DNA of 64,000 nt from Phlebotomus papatasi (lineage: Eukaryota; Arthropoda; Insecta; Diptera; Psychodidae): contig NC_077223.1 of assembly GCF_024763615.1 (NCBI RefSeq), forward strand, positions 42,780,627 to 42,844,626, written 5' to 3'. This document shows, in pieces, positions 56,001-64,000 of the stretch (its first letter is position 1; each line of letters opens with the position of its first letter). Below the pieces are notes generated by a model. The model was given only the letters and a program-made list of their open reading frames with translations, did not search any database and had not been told where the DNA came from. The position numbers were made by a program, and so were the translations under genes.

Positions 56001-56350
56001 TAGTTGTGGCTGCCCAGGAGATTGCTGCATCTACTACTCAACTTGTTGTGGCCAGCCGGGTGAAGGCTCCACGAGGATCCAGTAATTTGTCTGCTCTTGG
56101 AACAGCTTCCAAGGGTGTAACGCAGTCAACAGCAGCCGTTGTGGCAACAGCCAAAGATTGCACAAAACGAATGGAGGACTCACAGGATTTGGATCTAGAG
56201 AAGCTCACGGTGCACCAGGCCAAGATGATGGAGATGGAATTGAAGGTTCGTGTCTTGGAGTTGGAGCAGTCTTTGGAGTCTGAGAGGCTTCTCTTGGCGG
56301 CATTTAGGAGGAAAAACTATCAATCTGGCGAGGATGGAGCTAAAAACTAA
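26071..56350 (+). CDS. Hip1: Hip1 (huntingtin-interacting protein 1 / Sla2 family), nine coding exons
   Basis: Coding exons: 26071-26154, 44936-45357, 45427-45488, 45555-46068, 48394-48563, 48647-48756, 48828-49673, 50526-50997, 55446-56350. All phases agree, giving 1194 aa (Drosophila Hip1 is about 1.1 kb of codons). Exon 1 begins MASIPLPRVLQPKKS, close to the Drosophila start as remembered. Exons 2-4 encode the ANTH domain (KVKHARAAIIGT, WKFCHLLHKVLREGHPN), which binds phosphoinositides. Exons 5-8 give a long Glu/Lys-rich coiled coil. Exons 8-9 hold the C-terminal I/LWEQ (THATCH) domain that binds F-actin. The protein links clathrin coats, membrane and actin in endocytosis. Intron 1 is 18.8 kb and contains a mucin-like gene in reverse orientation. 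The acceptor of exon 2 has an A-rich rather than pyrimidine tract, so that edge is less sure. Exon 8 could alternatively start 12 bases later. Confidence 0.92.
26155..27178. other. Hip1 intron 1, left flank
   Basis: AT-rich intron with no supported gene. It holds the 3' end of the nested mucin gene at its right edge; the reverse-strand AATAAA is at 27169-27174. Confidence 0.6.
27179..41581 (-). CDS. Giant mucin-like membrane/secreted protein nested in Hip1 intron 1, one internal stop
   Basis: One intronless minus-strand frame of 4801 codons. I start at the ATG at 41581; a TTG 14 codons upstream is not needed. Residues 1-31 form a signal peptide with a long Phe/Ile/Leu core ending VHA. Then follow some 4700 residues of a 12-residue repeat (TTEESSTTVQDT and variants), one in several carrying an extra seven-residue TTTEESS block. 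The end is a Ser/Thr linker and a hydrophobic segment (VGVAAVALIVVMFVFVVLL) with a short tail: either a membrane anchor or a GPI signal. Thr/Ser density implies heavy O-glycosylation and the Glu/Asp give a strong negative charge, so it is mucin-like. The frame matches at both ends (same phase from 41581 to 27179), interrupted only by TAG at 31532-31534, where related units have CAG. Poly(A) signal at 27169-27174. A peritrophic, salivary or cuticle-surface role is possible; the family is unknown. Confidence 0.8.
27395..41484 (-). repeat. Coding minisatellite, 36-bp unit (plus 21-bp insert variant)
   Basis: The basic unit on the plus strand is GAAGATTCTTCAGTAGTTGT plus GTCCTGAACAGTTGTT (36 bp). 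Variant units carry an extra 21-bp copy of the first part with GTC. Every length is a multiple of three, so the reading frame is kept over 14 kb. Point variants (Phe for Ser, Pro or Ser for Thr, Lys for Glu) mark subfamilies. Higher-order copies are seen: 29095-30720 and 32479-34104 correspond at an offset of exactly 3384 bp, and part of the pattern recurs at about 34993-36129. Confidence 0.97.
41629..41662 (-). promoter_or_regulatory. TATA + initiator of the nested mucin gene
   Basis: On the minus strand TATAAA starts at 41662 and TCAGT spans 41633-41629 with its A at 41631, exactly 31 bases downstream of the first T. The 5' UTR would be 50 bases before the ATG at 41581. The gene therefore has its own core promoter. 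Confidence 0.75.
41663..42054. other. Hip1 intron 1, between mucin promoter and repeat copy B
   Basis: Upstream region of the nested gene. No other feature recognised. Confidence 0.4.
42479..42727. mobile_element. Miniature inverted-repeat element, GGCACACCTTTT family, inside copy B
   Basis: Ends GGCTCTGGCACACCTTTTAG and CTAAAAGGTGTGCCGGAGCC are inverted with one mismatch. 249 bp. The interior shows GATC-flanked and CTTTCTTTCTC/GAGAAAGAAAG palindromic blocks. Confidence 0.8.
42920..43250. mobile_element. TA-flanked miniature element (CAGTGCTGTCTC ends), inside copy B
   Basis: Starts TA-CAGTGCTGTCTCTCTATA and ends TATAGCGAGACAGCACTG-TA, with 331 bp including the flanking TAs. The ends resemble the CAGTAGAGTCTC family, so a related pogo-like transposase is plausible. 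No coding capacity. Confidence 0.8.
43346..44751. other. Hip1 intron 1, right part
   Basis: AT-rich. The 74-aa open frame at 43833-44057 has no signal, motif or promoter that I can support. No gene called. Confidence 0.5.
44752..44784 (+). other. Hip1: Candidate alternative first coding exon of Hip1
   Basis: ATG TCA CAA ACT ... TTG followed directly by a strong donor, GTAAGA, at 44785. The exon encodes MSQTDKAFYQL and is phase 0, the phase needed by exon 2 at 44936, only 151 bases away. It would replace the 28 residues of the distant first exon and leave the ANTH domain intact. Alternative N-termini are known in the Hip1 family. It is inferred from sequence alone. Confidence 0.4.
46232..48355. 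repeat. Degenerate minisatellite filling Hip1 intron 4
   Basis: About 2.1 kb made of loosely alternating blocks such as GGGATTTTGGCTTTTC, TTTTGACCCATTCGGGATT and GGAATTCGACCCATTC. The common core is roughly TTCGGGATTTTG repeated every 15-20 bases, much mutated. It fills almost the whole intron between 46069 and 48393. Short open frames in it (for example repeated QNPEKPKSRM on the minus strand) are by-products. Confidence 0.9.
49674..50525. repeat. Hip1 intron 7 with two hairpin-family repeats
   Basis: Two adjacent copies (about 49771-49923 and 49976-50160) of an inverted-repeat element whose arms read AGTACATGACTGTTCTCAAG...GCATTATCGACTTTTCTTTG and the reverse complement, with CTGTCTCGACTGTTTGG in the loop region. 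Confidence 0.7.
51531..51946. repeat. Inverted repeat with about 90-bp arms
   Basis: The arm at 51531-51619 (AATCGACAATATAAATTTAA ... GATAGGTTCTTCTCTC) is inverted at 51854-51946, with about 235 bases between. Small mismatches. A non-autonomous element is likely. Confidence 0.65.
53269..54029. mobile_element. Inverted-repeat element with CCCCGTCAAAT ends
   Basis: Begins CCCCGTCAAAT at 53269 and ends ATTTGACGGGG at 54029. The interior contains many repeats of AATCTGTAGATTTTCGGCAG-like text in both orientations. No coding capacity; the target duplication was not identified. Confidence 0.6.
54198..54530. mobile_element. TA-flanked miniature inverted-repeat element, copy 2
   Basis: Ends TA-CAGTAGAGTCTCGCTATAG and CTATAGCGAGACTCTACTG-TA are a perfect 19-base inverted pair. 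Same family as 1913-2270. It interrupts a hairpin-family repeat: ACATGAC before it and TTCTCAAGTG after it join to the family text ACATGACTGTTCTCAAGTG, which supports the boundaries. Confidence 0.85.
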
Positions 56351-56870
56351 CATCATTTCCACATACATCACCTTAGGGCATCACAGTCTCTTCATCCCCA
56401 CTACCTAACACCACCCTTTTTATACCGAAATTTTCCTCAAGCTTGTTTTGTCTGGAAAATAAAAGATTATATATATATCAAGATTTTTTTGATGAATAAA
56501 TGATAATATTACAGAAAATTTAGTCTATGATTCACAAACAATTTATCTTCAAATTTCTGTCGATACTTTTCTACTTCATTTGCAAGGTCCTGATTTTATT
56601 ATCTATCACTAGTTTCCTATCGGTTTAATTTCAATTTAAACCAATTGGCTTATTCACAAATCAATTTAATTTAAATCTTCGCAAAAATAGCGGAGAAGAA
56701 GTTCGAATTAAAATTAATTTTTAATTTACCCGAAACCGGTTCATTTTTAGAAGCTTCAAGACTTCGAATTAACCAGGCTTATTCAATTAAATTAAGAAAT
56801 TAATAATCACGCTTTTGATTTTCGACTTGCAAAGATAATAATATTAAAGTTAATCGTGTATTTAAAAGCC

Positions 56871-57119
56871 TTAACTCTTTCGTCTCTTTTGGGACTCTGA
56901 GTACCCAAAGCAGCATATGAATATTCTGTGAAAAACAGTGTTTTTTAATTATTCAGAACTGAGAAAAATTCTTTTCTTGTGAATGATTACCAACTATAAG
57001 GATGTCCAAATGTAAGATATTTTTTGTAGGACCTCAATTAATTCCTGAGCTTAGATATTTTTGATTAAAAAATTGTGAAATTGGCTTGCACCATATGCTG
57101 CGGTCCGGAAAGAGTTAAA
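56871..57119. mobile_element. TTAA-flanked miniature element
   Basis: Begins TTAA-CTCTTTCG and ends CGGTCCGGAAAGAG-TTAA, so CTCTTTC/GAAAGAG are inverted beside TTAA. TTAA target sites are typical of piggyBac-type elements, but the CTCTTTC start is not the usual piggyBac terminus; the class is tentative. The sequence near 1485 (TTAACTCTTTCGCG) may be another end of this family. Confidence 0.5.
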
Positions 57120-57379
57120 GAAATGTCTTTCCAACGCGATAAACCAGAGTTCAAAACAATCGCATAATGTCCAATTTTAATAATTTTAATCCAATCCAAT
57201 CTTTGTCATTTGAGCATATTGAAAAATCATTAAAATTCTTTACCAGAACATTTTCGAAGAAATTCCACTAATGTTCTTCGATCAATTTCTGCATCGATTT
57301 TTGATGGTTTTGACCGATTTTGACAAAAAAATACTTTTTCTGAATCAAAAATTAAGTTTACGTTTGAGATCATAACTGT

Positions 57380-57777
57380 GTTATCACACTTGTACATTAA
57401 AATTTTAATATTATTCACATTAATTGTCGCTGGTGAGAGTCCAAATGTGTAATTTGTGTGTTTGAATCATTTTATATTTTAAATTTGATCTATTTGTTGA
57501 TAAAAGGGTAGACTTGGCCCGCAAAATTTGATATAAATTGATTTATAGCATTAATGCGAAAAATTAATGCGATTTTCTCTTTAATATTTTAATGTGAAAA
57601 ATATTTGTGATTTAGGTAAATTTAAACTTATTTTTGCAGGCCAAGTCCACTTCTTTATCAATAAATAGAAAAATCCCAAATATTAAGTGACTCAAAGACA
57701 CAAATAACATATTTGGACGCTCACAAGCGACAATTAATGTGAATCACATTAAAATTTTAATGTTCAAGTGTAATAAC
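57380..57777. mobile_element. Fold-back element with GTTATCACACTTG ends
   Basis: Left end GTTATCACACTTGTACATTA, right end reading CAAGTGTAATAAC, with long inverted arms (CACATTAATTGTCGC... and GCGACAATTAATGTG). About 398 bp, AT-rich, non-coding. Confidence 0.65.
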
Positions 57778-58676
57778 GCCGTAAAAAATATTCTTAGATT
57801 TTAAAAGGGTTAGATAGCTGATAAACTTTTTTATTTGTTTTTTAAAGAAAGATTTTTTTTATGAAAATAGATCAGAAATTGCTTCGATTTCCCTTTGTAA
57901 CTTCTAATTTAGCTTAAAGTTTTATTTTTGTAAAATACAGAAATTTTTATTTGAAAAATCAAAAGATCTTTTTTTCAAAAACGCGAAACCCAAAAGTATT
58001 GATTTTTTAACTGTAGTAAGTGGTATACTAATATTCCCTAAAAAGTTTATTTTTAATTTTGAGTTTAGCAGATTTTATTTAATTTTAAAAATGTTGAGAA
58101 ATCTTATTTATTCATACGATTTCTCATTCGAGTAATCATTCTCATTTCTCATTTCTTCATTCGATGCATAATGCCATTTTGCGCGTTTTTTTTCGATCCC
58201 GAAAATGTGCATATCCCAGGACGGAGTATACCCCCAACCACCTTAGTACAACCATTACACCGCCAAAACTTTCATACGCGCTGATTTGTCTCGAAAATTA
58301 TTCCCATTCGTTTCGTTTTTGAATATTTCACATTTTATTACAAGTTTTGTAGGACACATTCTTCTTTTTAAATCTTGAAGATATAAATCCTCCAAAAAAA
58401 TTCTCAAATAAACAGCTGACATTATTTTAAATTTGATCCCTATCCTGACTCTGCCCTTGGTTTGACTATGTTACATGATAATGATCCGTAGTAGATCATT
58501 AACAGGTAACTGAAGCATAATGGATACCTAGTGCATAATTTGCATATAAAAGAAATTTAATTGATCATGGGCCCAGGACATCCTAGTTAGTAGCCTTTAA
58601 CGATCTTCCGTCATTTCAGGAAGATTGTAAGAATTGATCCTATTGTGAAAATAAAAGATTTGTTAAATTAACATGA

Positions 58677-59210
58677 AAAGTTTGTCAAAAGGATGTTTTT
58701 CTGTACAGAATATGGGAATGTTTTAATGGACGGCCAACTAGATCTTGTTAAAAGTTTGTCAACAGTCTTTCCACACTGAAAAAAATATTTTGTAAAATTG
58801 GTTATGAATTCAACAAGCATTTTTTGTTCTTTCATCATCAACTTGACAAGCATTTTTTGTTCTTTTTGTAAAAAGTTGTTCGTACATTTTTGTTTGTCTA
58901 TCAAGAATTTACGAACAAATGACAAAATTTTACGAACTTTTTTTGTGTGTTTACAAGCATTTACGAACAAAAGTTTGTAAAAGTACAAAAAATGCTCGTC
59001 AAATAATCATTTTACGAACAATGTTTGTCAAAAAAGTACAAACTTTTACGAACTTGTTTGTGGGTTATACGATTTACGAGTATTTCGTACGTCCCCAATA
59101 GGAATTCACAAACATTTACGAACAATTTTATGAAATTATTTTTTTCTGTGCATATTACATGTGAAAAAAAAGTTTTGTCAAATTGGTAAACAACATCCTT
59201 TTGACAAAAT
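58677..59210. repeat. Nested inverted repeats with TTTACGAACAA motifs
   Basis: An outer pair, GTTTGTCAAAAGGATG near 58680 and CATCCTTTTGACAAA near 59192. An inner pair, CACTGAAAAAAAT near 58776 and ATTTTTTTCTGTG near 59140. Between them TTTACGAAC and GTTCGTAAA recur many times in both orientations. Confidence 0.5.
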
Positions 59211-59385
59211 TTGAACATCACTTTGACTGTTTAACAAAACTTTTTTTCGGAGTTAAATGAGGAAAATTTGGGGAAATTATATGAACTCTGCGACCATTCG
59301 TAATCTTAAACCGTGTTAAACCTTTTTATTTTTTATACATTTTCTTCCTTTTCTAAAACGCATTTTTCTGATTAATATTTTTAGT

Positions 59386-60515
59386 GCTCGAACTCCACGG
59401 AGAAAGCAGTATATATAAATCCCTCGATTTCCCCCCGCCCCCAATTTCCACCTTTCACCCCCCGGAGACCGGAGACCACTTTTGTCAACAAATCTTCAAG
59501 TTTCAGACGATTTACTGAGAAATGTTGCTGTTTGTCCGTCTGTCCGTCTGACTGTCGCCAGCTCTAGAGGCCAAACGGTTAAAGATAGAGGCTTAGGACC
59601 TTCAGGGGACCCCCATAAATCGATCCAAGGATCGTTAATATGCCCCTCATTTTCCTCCCACTCCGCCCCTTCCCCTCCAAAACTATGTTTTTTTGGAATT
59701 GCTCGAAAACGCGTTGTGCGATTTTTTTTCATTTTTGGATATGTTTTAGAGATTACCCAGGCGGACATTTCGTCCTTAGATGAAAATAGCGTTGAATCTA
59801 GGGGTATGACGTTTCCTATGTTTCTAGCGTGCTGAAAAAGCTTTGGAGTTTATACGGTGTTTTCTGTTATTGTGGAATGAATTAGAGAAAATATACAAAT
59901 ACAATCTAAAAGCCAATATAATGGAATAGGCAACCGAAAACCCCAAATTGCCATCCTATGTACTTTCGGAGATATCTCGTGAAATGTGTACGAAAATAGG
60001 GAAAAATTTACAGTAAAACCGATCGCATTTTTCAGAGCTAATGTCACCCGGTCACCCCCCCCCCCCCTGGTTGAATCATTCCTAATAACGGTTTTTCAAG
60101 GTTAAAGGTTAAAAAGGCTCTAGAGAGCGCATCTATCAAGCGAATGGGGTCATGTTTCGGCTCGTTGGAAAGGTCTTGGAGTTTCCGACAAAACTGAACC
60201 GGTTCCAATCGGTTTTGAATCGGTAATGAACCGTTTCATAAACCGATAAATAATTTTTATACGAAATTCAATTAAATTACTCCTGAGGTGTATTTTGGGA
60301 AATATTTTGAGTGATATATAAGTCGGTTCAAATCGGTTGTGAACCGGTAATGATCCGAATTTTTACCGATAAGTAATTTTTGTTCAAATTTTTATTACTC
60401 TTCAAACTATTTTGTGGAACCTTATGAATCGATTCAATTGAGTACCGGTTGGTACTGGTAAACGGTAAATGATGCAAAAATACTTTTGAGGTATAGCATG
60501 TTACGAGTTCGAGCA
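59386..60515 (+). mobile_element. Dispersed 1-kb repeat, copy C (uninterrupted)
   Basis: Begins TGCTCGAACTCCACGG and ends GTTACGAGTTCGAGCA, so TGCTCGAACTC is an 11-base terminal inverted repeat. Contains GAGGCCAAACGGTTAAAG, a run of about 14 C near 60056 and repeated AACCGGTT motifs. It serves as the intact reference for copies A, B and the fragment at 15296. No transposase frame is seen. Confidence 0.65.
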
Positions 60516-60628
60516 TTTCGCAAAGCCTGGCACGCTTTTCCATCCCTTTTATTCATAATTTACCAAAGAAGAAGATTTTTTTGTAAGTCATTCGTCTGTT
60601 TTATTACATAAAAGTCTTTTTATACAAT

Positions 60629-62503
60629 CTATTTGTCGAAGATACTCTGAATAAGTTGCATTCGTTCCTGAACAATAAATTGGGCCACCAGAACATCAAT
60701 TTCCTCGCCACTGCGTGCTATTTGTTGCCTTATAATATGCTTAAAATCCTCCTTGACGCCCTTATCCTGTCCCCTTGTGCCAATTCTGTGGGGTTTTGGT
60801 GCTTGAGGCACCGTCAATTCCAGTCGGATTTCCTCTCCCTGAGGATTCCACATGTACGTAAATTCCTCAATCATGTCCACATTGATGATGTAACTGGAGA
60901 ACAGTGGGTACGTAAAGGCTCTTCTTGAGCGAATTATGTCAAAGATTGTCTCGGCAAATTGGGTTTCTAGGGGCCAATCAAGTTGCAGCAGAACAAGGAG
61001 ATTCCCCAAAATGGCACTGCTGCAGTTACTGTCCAGGAGAACTTTCTGCTTTAGCACAGTGACTAGGACTTTTGTGCAATACTGCGTGACTGCTTTACGC
61101 GTGAGTGGTAACAGGACAAGGTGACGTCCTGGAGAGATGCTACAGAGATTTTTGAGATATTCTGTCCCAGAATTTGTGGGCAGTTCAGTAAGAATATTGA
61201 CAATTTGATTGAAAGCTGTGACATTGATATTTCCTTGGCTGACTGAGAGGCTCAAGAGCCTCACTTGCTTGTCCAGAGTATCTTTCTGGGTTTGTAGATT
61301 TGCGTGGATGTCGTCATTTCGTCCTAGATAGACTGCCAAGTCCAGCAGGAAGCGATTTACCCATTCCGTTATGGGAAGATTCATCAGTAACTGCCCAAAA
61401 TCCATCTGTAGAATTTCATTGGAGTGCAAAAGTTGCCAACAGTGAGCAGCGGTTATGAGACAATTGGGCGTTTCGACATTGCATGGAGGATTCACGGCAA
61501 TTTTTACAGCTTCCACCGGTCCTGGCATTCCATCTGATAATCTCCTCTTGGTCACTGGTCCCTCCCTGAAGCCCTCAACCAGAATATAATTGACTTCTGT
61601 GTCATGGATCTTGTGGCTTATGTTGTCAATGTACTCCTGCAGGGAGAATATGAACAGAATTGAGCCCCAAAAGAGGATTTGTTTATTTTCAGAGGGTTTT
61701 GGTGGAGCTGATGACACAATCTTTATCAATTTCTGCCAGTAAACCTCCTTGCTCCATGTACGATTGTACGGCAGGAATTGTTCCCATTTCAGGACACCCC
61801 CGAGGGTCTCTACAATCTCGAAGATCTTCCTCCAGCATTCGGTCTTGTCCTTCTCGTCGTCTTCCTTCAGAAGCTGCTGAATGTAGTGCTCGAGGCAAAT
61901 GTTCAGAATTCTATGAACCAGATCACTAGACAGCTCTACCGGACGTGTCAGGATCAGGGGGAGTGTCTCATTAATCAACATCGTACGATACTGAGGATTT
62001 GTGGGAACACCCTGTACCAGAGTCTCAAGGAGTCGTGGAATGTGCGTAGAAATGGCCTGTGGGAATCTCTTGAGGAGCAATAGAATCATTCTGCAGTGAT
62101 CTAAATTGCTTTCAGAGTGATTAGCTGTGAGCAGGAGGATTTTGTGCTGGACTTCCGATGAGATGTGCTGAAACATTTTGAAGTAAAAATCCTGTTCACC
62201 AGATATTCCCCCTTCCGGAACACGCCTTAGAGCAGCTGTGAGATTGGAAATCTCCACCGAGAGCTCATTCCACAGATCTACTGATTGATTCTGGAAGGTA
62301 ATGACAATGTAGCTGAAGCATTTTGCTGCCTCCTCGTAATTATTCTCTGATTTTTCCAACTTGTAGGCCTCAAATTGGATACCAAAGTCATTAGGGTAGA
62401 GGGTTTTTGCTGTTATTATCCATGCCTTTGCCTCATATGGGTCCTTGAGGAGTCCACTCTTTGCTCTGGATATCAAATATTGTTCTCCCGTAAACACATC
62501 CAT
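60629..62503 (-). CDS. IntS10: Integrator complex subunit 10
   Basis: Intronless 624-aa frame. The start MDVFTGEQYLISRAK and the following PYEAKAWIITAKTLYPNDFGIQ align by eye with human INTS10 (AKAWLITARSLYPADFNIQ). Later matches include MILLLLKRFP, VLLQLDWP, NVDMIEEF and the C-terminal TRGQDKGVKEDF. The fold is expected to be a helical-repeat scaffold. INTS10 belongs to the Integrator arm/tail module acting on snRNA 3' processing and promoter-proximal RNA polymerase II. Slightly shorter than human (710 aa). Reverse-strand AATAAA-type signals are near 60600. Head-to-head with the cinnamon gene. Confidence 0.93.
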   Translation of the reverse strand: MDVFTGEQYLISRAKSGLLKDPYEAKAWIITAKTLYPNDFGIQFEAYKLEKSENNYEEAAKCFSYIVITFQNQSVDLWNELSVEISNLTAALRRVPEGGISGEQDFYFKMFQHISSEVQHKILLLTANHSESNLDHCRMILLLLKRFPQAISTHIPRLLETLVQGVPTNPQYRTMLINETLPLILTRPVELSSDLVHRILNICLEHYIQQLLKEDDEKDKTECWRKIFEIVETLGGVLKWEQFLPYNRTWSKEVYWQKLIKIVSSAPPKPSENKQILFWGSILFIFSLQEYIDNISHKIHDTEVNYILVEGFREGPVTKRRLSDGMPGPVEAVKIAVNPPCNVETPNCLITAAHCWQLLHSNEILQMDFGQLLMNLPITEWVNRFLLDLAVYLGRNDDIHANLQTQKDTLDKQVRLLSLSVSQGNINVTAFNQIVNILTELPTNSGTEYLKNLCSISPGRHLVLLPLTRKAVTQYCTKVLVTVLKQKVLLDSNCSSAILGNLLVLLQLDWPLETQFAETIFDIIRSRRAFTYPLFSSYIINVDMIEEFTYMWNPQGEEIRLELTVPQAPKPHRIGTRGQDKGVKEDFKHIIRQQIARSGEEIDVLVAQFIVQERMQLIQSIFDK

Positions 62504-62696
62504 CTCCTGGCCTGCTTGGTTTTGTATTTATTTACTTCTCGATTGACACTCCAAATCCCAAGAAATTTTTATGGTTGCACTACATAACCTAATTTTTCGG
62601 AAACGCTGAATATGCCATAACCTCACATTCTCCAGAATTGCGCAACAGGTGTTTTTGCTAACTGCCCGGAAAATAGTTAAAAATTGTTTTAAAAAA
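62504..62696. promoter_or_regulatory. Bidirectional promoter, IntS10 / cinnamon
   Basis: Only 193 bp between the opposed ATGs. No TATA box. Contains ACATAACCTAA at about 62582 and CATAACCTC at about 62617, the same motif as in other divergent promoters of this window. Confidence 0.65.
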
Positions 62697-63392
62697 ATGT
62701 CTGAATTGGTTTTTCTCGTGATCACAGGTAAAAAAAATTGTTTCCCAATCCAAATGATATGTAAATTTATTGAAAACAACTTTTAGTAAGTGATACTTGT
62801 GCGGAAAATGCAGCTCATGATCGCAGTGGACCGGCCTTGAAGGAAAAACTTTTAGAATTGTTTCCTGCGTGTCGCGTGGAAAATGTAATTTGTCCGGATG
62901 AACATGAGAAAATAGAGAATATTCTTACCTCTGGCTGTGATAATTCAGCATACCATGCAATTTTTACAACGGGTGGGACAGGATTTGCACCCAGAGATGT
63001 CACACCAGAAGCCACGAGGAAGGTGATTGAGAAGGAGGCTCCACAGTTGGCTCAAGCCATGCTCATTTCCAGTCTGGCAGTTACCCCAATGGCTTCCCTT
63101 TCTAGAGCGGTTTGTGGTGTGAGAAAAAGCACCTTGATCGTCAACCTCCCGGGTAGCCCAAAAGCTGTCAAGGAGTGCTTGGATGCGATCTCTCGTGTGT
63201 TGCCTCATGCAATCAGCCTCTTGGGCAATGATTCTAAAACCGTGGCACGCGATCACAAAGAGATCCAAAAAGGTCGATGCGATTGTTCAAAGAACGATCT
63301 TCCTGGTGGAAAGGTATCTGAACGTGCATCAAAGTATCCCATGGTAGAGCTTCAAGATGCCCTTGAGGCAGTCTTCAGAGTAGCTGGTTCAT
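62697..63392 (+). CDS. cin: Cinnamon/gephyrin-type molybdenum cofactor enzyme, 5' part (continues past the window)
   Basis: Exon 1 is 62697-62727 (MSELVFLVIT, donor ACAG|GTAAAA) and exon 2 is 62787-63392 (acceptor TTTTAG, donor CAT|GTGAGT); both phase 1. The product so far is a MogA-type domain: VSDTCAENAAHDRSGPALK, then TTGGTGFAPRDVTPEAT (molybdopterin-binding GTG motif), then NLPGSPKAVKEC. This domain adenylylates molybdopterin. The MoeA-like domain, which inserts molybdate in cinnamon and gephyrin, should be encoded beyond 64000. The last residues before the donor are the linker. The frame runs to a stop a few codons after the donor, so splicing there is inferred from the GTGAGT and the missing second domain. 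Confidence 0.9.
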
Positions 63393-64000
63393 GTGAGTAG
63401 CCTCTTATTGAATTATCTGCAACATTTTTTTATTGCTAAATATAAAAAAGCCATAAATGCTGACTAAGCGAGCCCTATCTTTTCAAGTGAAACTGTAAAC
63501 ACAATACAGAATCCACGTAATAAATAACGCTTCAAAACAGTTACTTCCTATATTTTTCATTTGCGAGATGAAGAAGATGGAAAATAATTCTAGTAACGAT
63601 TCAGGATTATATTTTGTTTTATCTATTCATTTTGTCTGAATTTAAAATCATACAAGGGATTAGATAGTTGTTAAGACGAGGAAGGCTGCGTAAGAGAAAG
63701 CCGGTGATAAGCCTAAGTCAGCTTATAGAAGTGAGATTCTTCCGTTGTAAATTCGAATTGTGGCAAACTCGACAGATATTTGAATAATGTAACTTTTGTT
63801 TAACATTCACTAAATGGATCAGAAATGCACATAAGTAGGGGAATGTGGGGCAGTTTCACGTATGCAATATTTTCGAAAATGTAAAATTTTAGGATTTGGG
63901 AAATATGCAGAATATTTTCAATTAGCCAAAATAAAGTAGTTGAATTTAGGTAGCTTGATCCTAGGATGATTAACTAACAGATGGAGCATTTTAATTCACA
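63393..64000. other. Probable cinnamon intron, to window end
   Basis: AT-rich, no exon recognised. Confidence 0.5.

Larger units (their letters stand above)
56351..58676. other. Intergenic, right of Hip1
   Basis: Hip1 3' UTR with an AATAAA near 56457, then AT-rich repeat sequence including two inverted-repeat elements listed separately. No gene supported. Confidence 0.5.

Overview
This window is animal genomic DNA, almost certainly from a dipteran insect. The coding genes give best remembered matches to Drosophila-type proteins (MSL2, Hip1, PIG-M, Tim10, cinnamon, IntS10). Introns use GT-AG sites, TATA plus TCAGT initiators can be seen, and the AT-rich gaps are packed with small inverted-repeat transposons. 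A nematoceran such as a sand fly is a guess that I cannot test here. Layout, left to right: a small secreted-peptide gene (271-453); a transposon-rich gap; msl-2 (exons at 4031-5306 and 15489-15781), whose 10.2 kb intron holds a full-length Ty3/gypsy element with two identical LTRs and several nested smaller elements; an unrecognised zinc-finger-like gene on the minus strand (16329-17317).  Next comes a tightly packed plus-strand series, CMC4, an unnamed 59-aa membrane protein, an NDUFAF8-like protein and PIG-M (17741-23645), with gaps of only 10, 30 and 33 bases between reading frames. It looks like one polycistronic transcript. Three tRNA-Arg(ACG) genes follow on the minus strand. Then Tim10 and a 61-aa membrane protein lie 45 bases apart on the minus strand, a second candidate dicistron.  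From 26071 to 56350 runs Hip1 (huntingtin-interacting protein 1 family, clathrin/actin adaptor), which I assembled from nine phase-compatible coding exons. Its 18.8 kb first intron contains, on the opposite strand, a 14.4 kb intronless mucin-like gene: signal peptide, hundreds of copies of a 12-residue Thr/Ser/Glu repeat, and a C-terminal hydrophobic anchor, with its own TATA/initiator. That frame is open throughout except for one TAG at 31532-31534. A 3384-bp block inside the array is duplicated almost perfectly. Other Hip1 introns hold a 2.1 kb degenerate minisatellite and a swarm of hairpin elements.  After Hip1 comes a repeat-rich gap, then IntS10 (minus) and the 5' part of cinnamon, the molybdenum cofactor gene (plus), sharing a 193-bp divergent promoter. 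Cinnamon runs off the right edge.  Functional themes: mitochondrial intermembrane-space cysteine-motif proteins (CMC4, NDUFAF8-like, Tim10) cluster within about 7 kb, two of them in the operon-like series and one in the second candidate dicistron. Gene-in-intron nesting and transposon-in-transposon nesting shape the rest. All family names come from recognising motifs by eye; no database search was possible.
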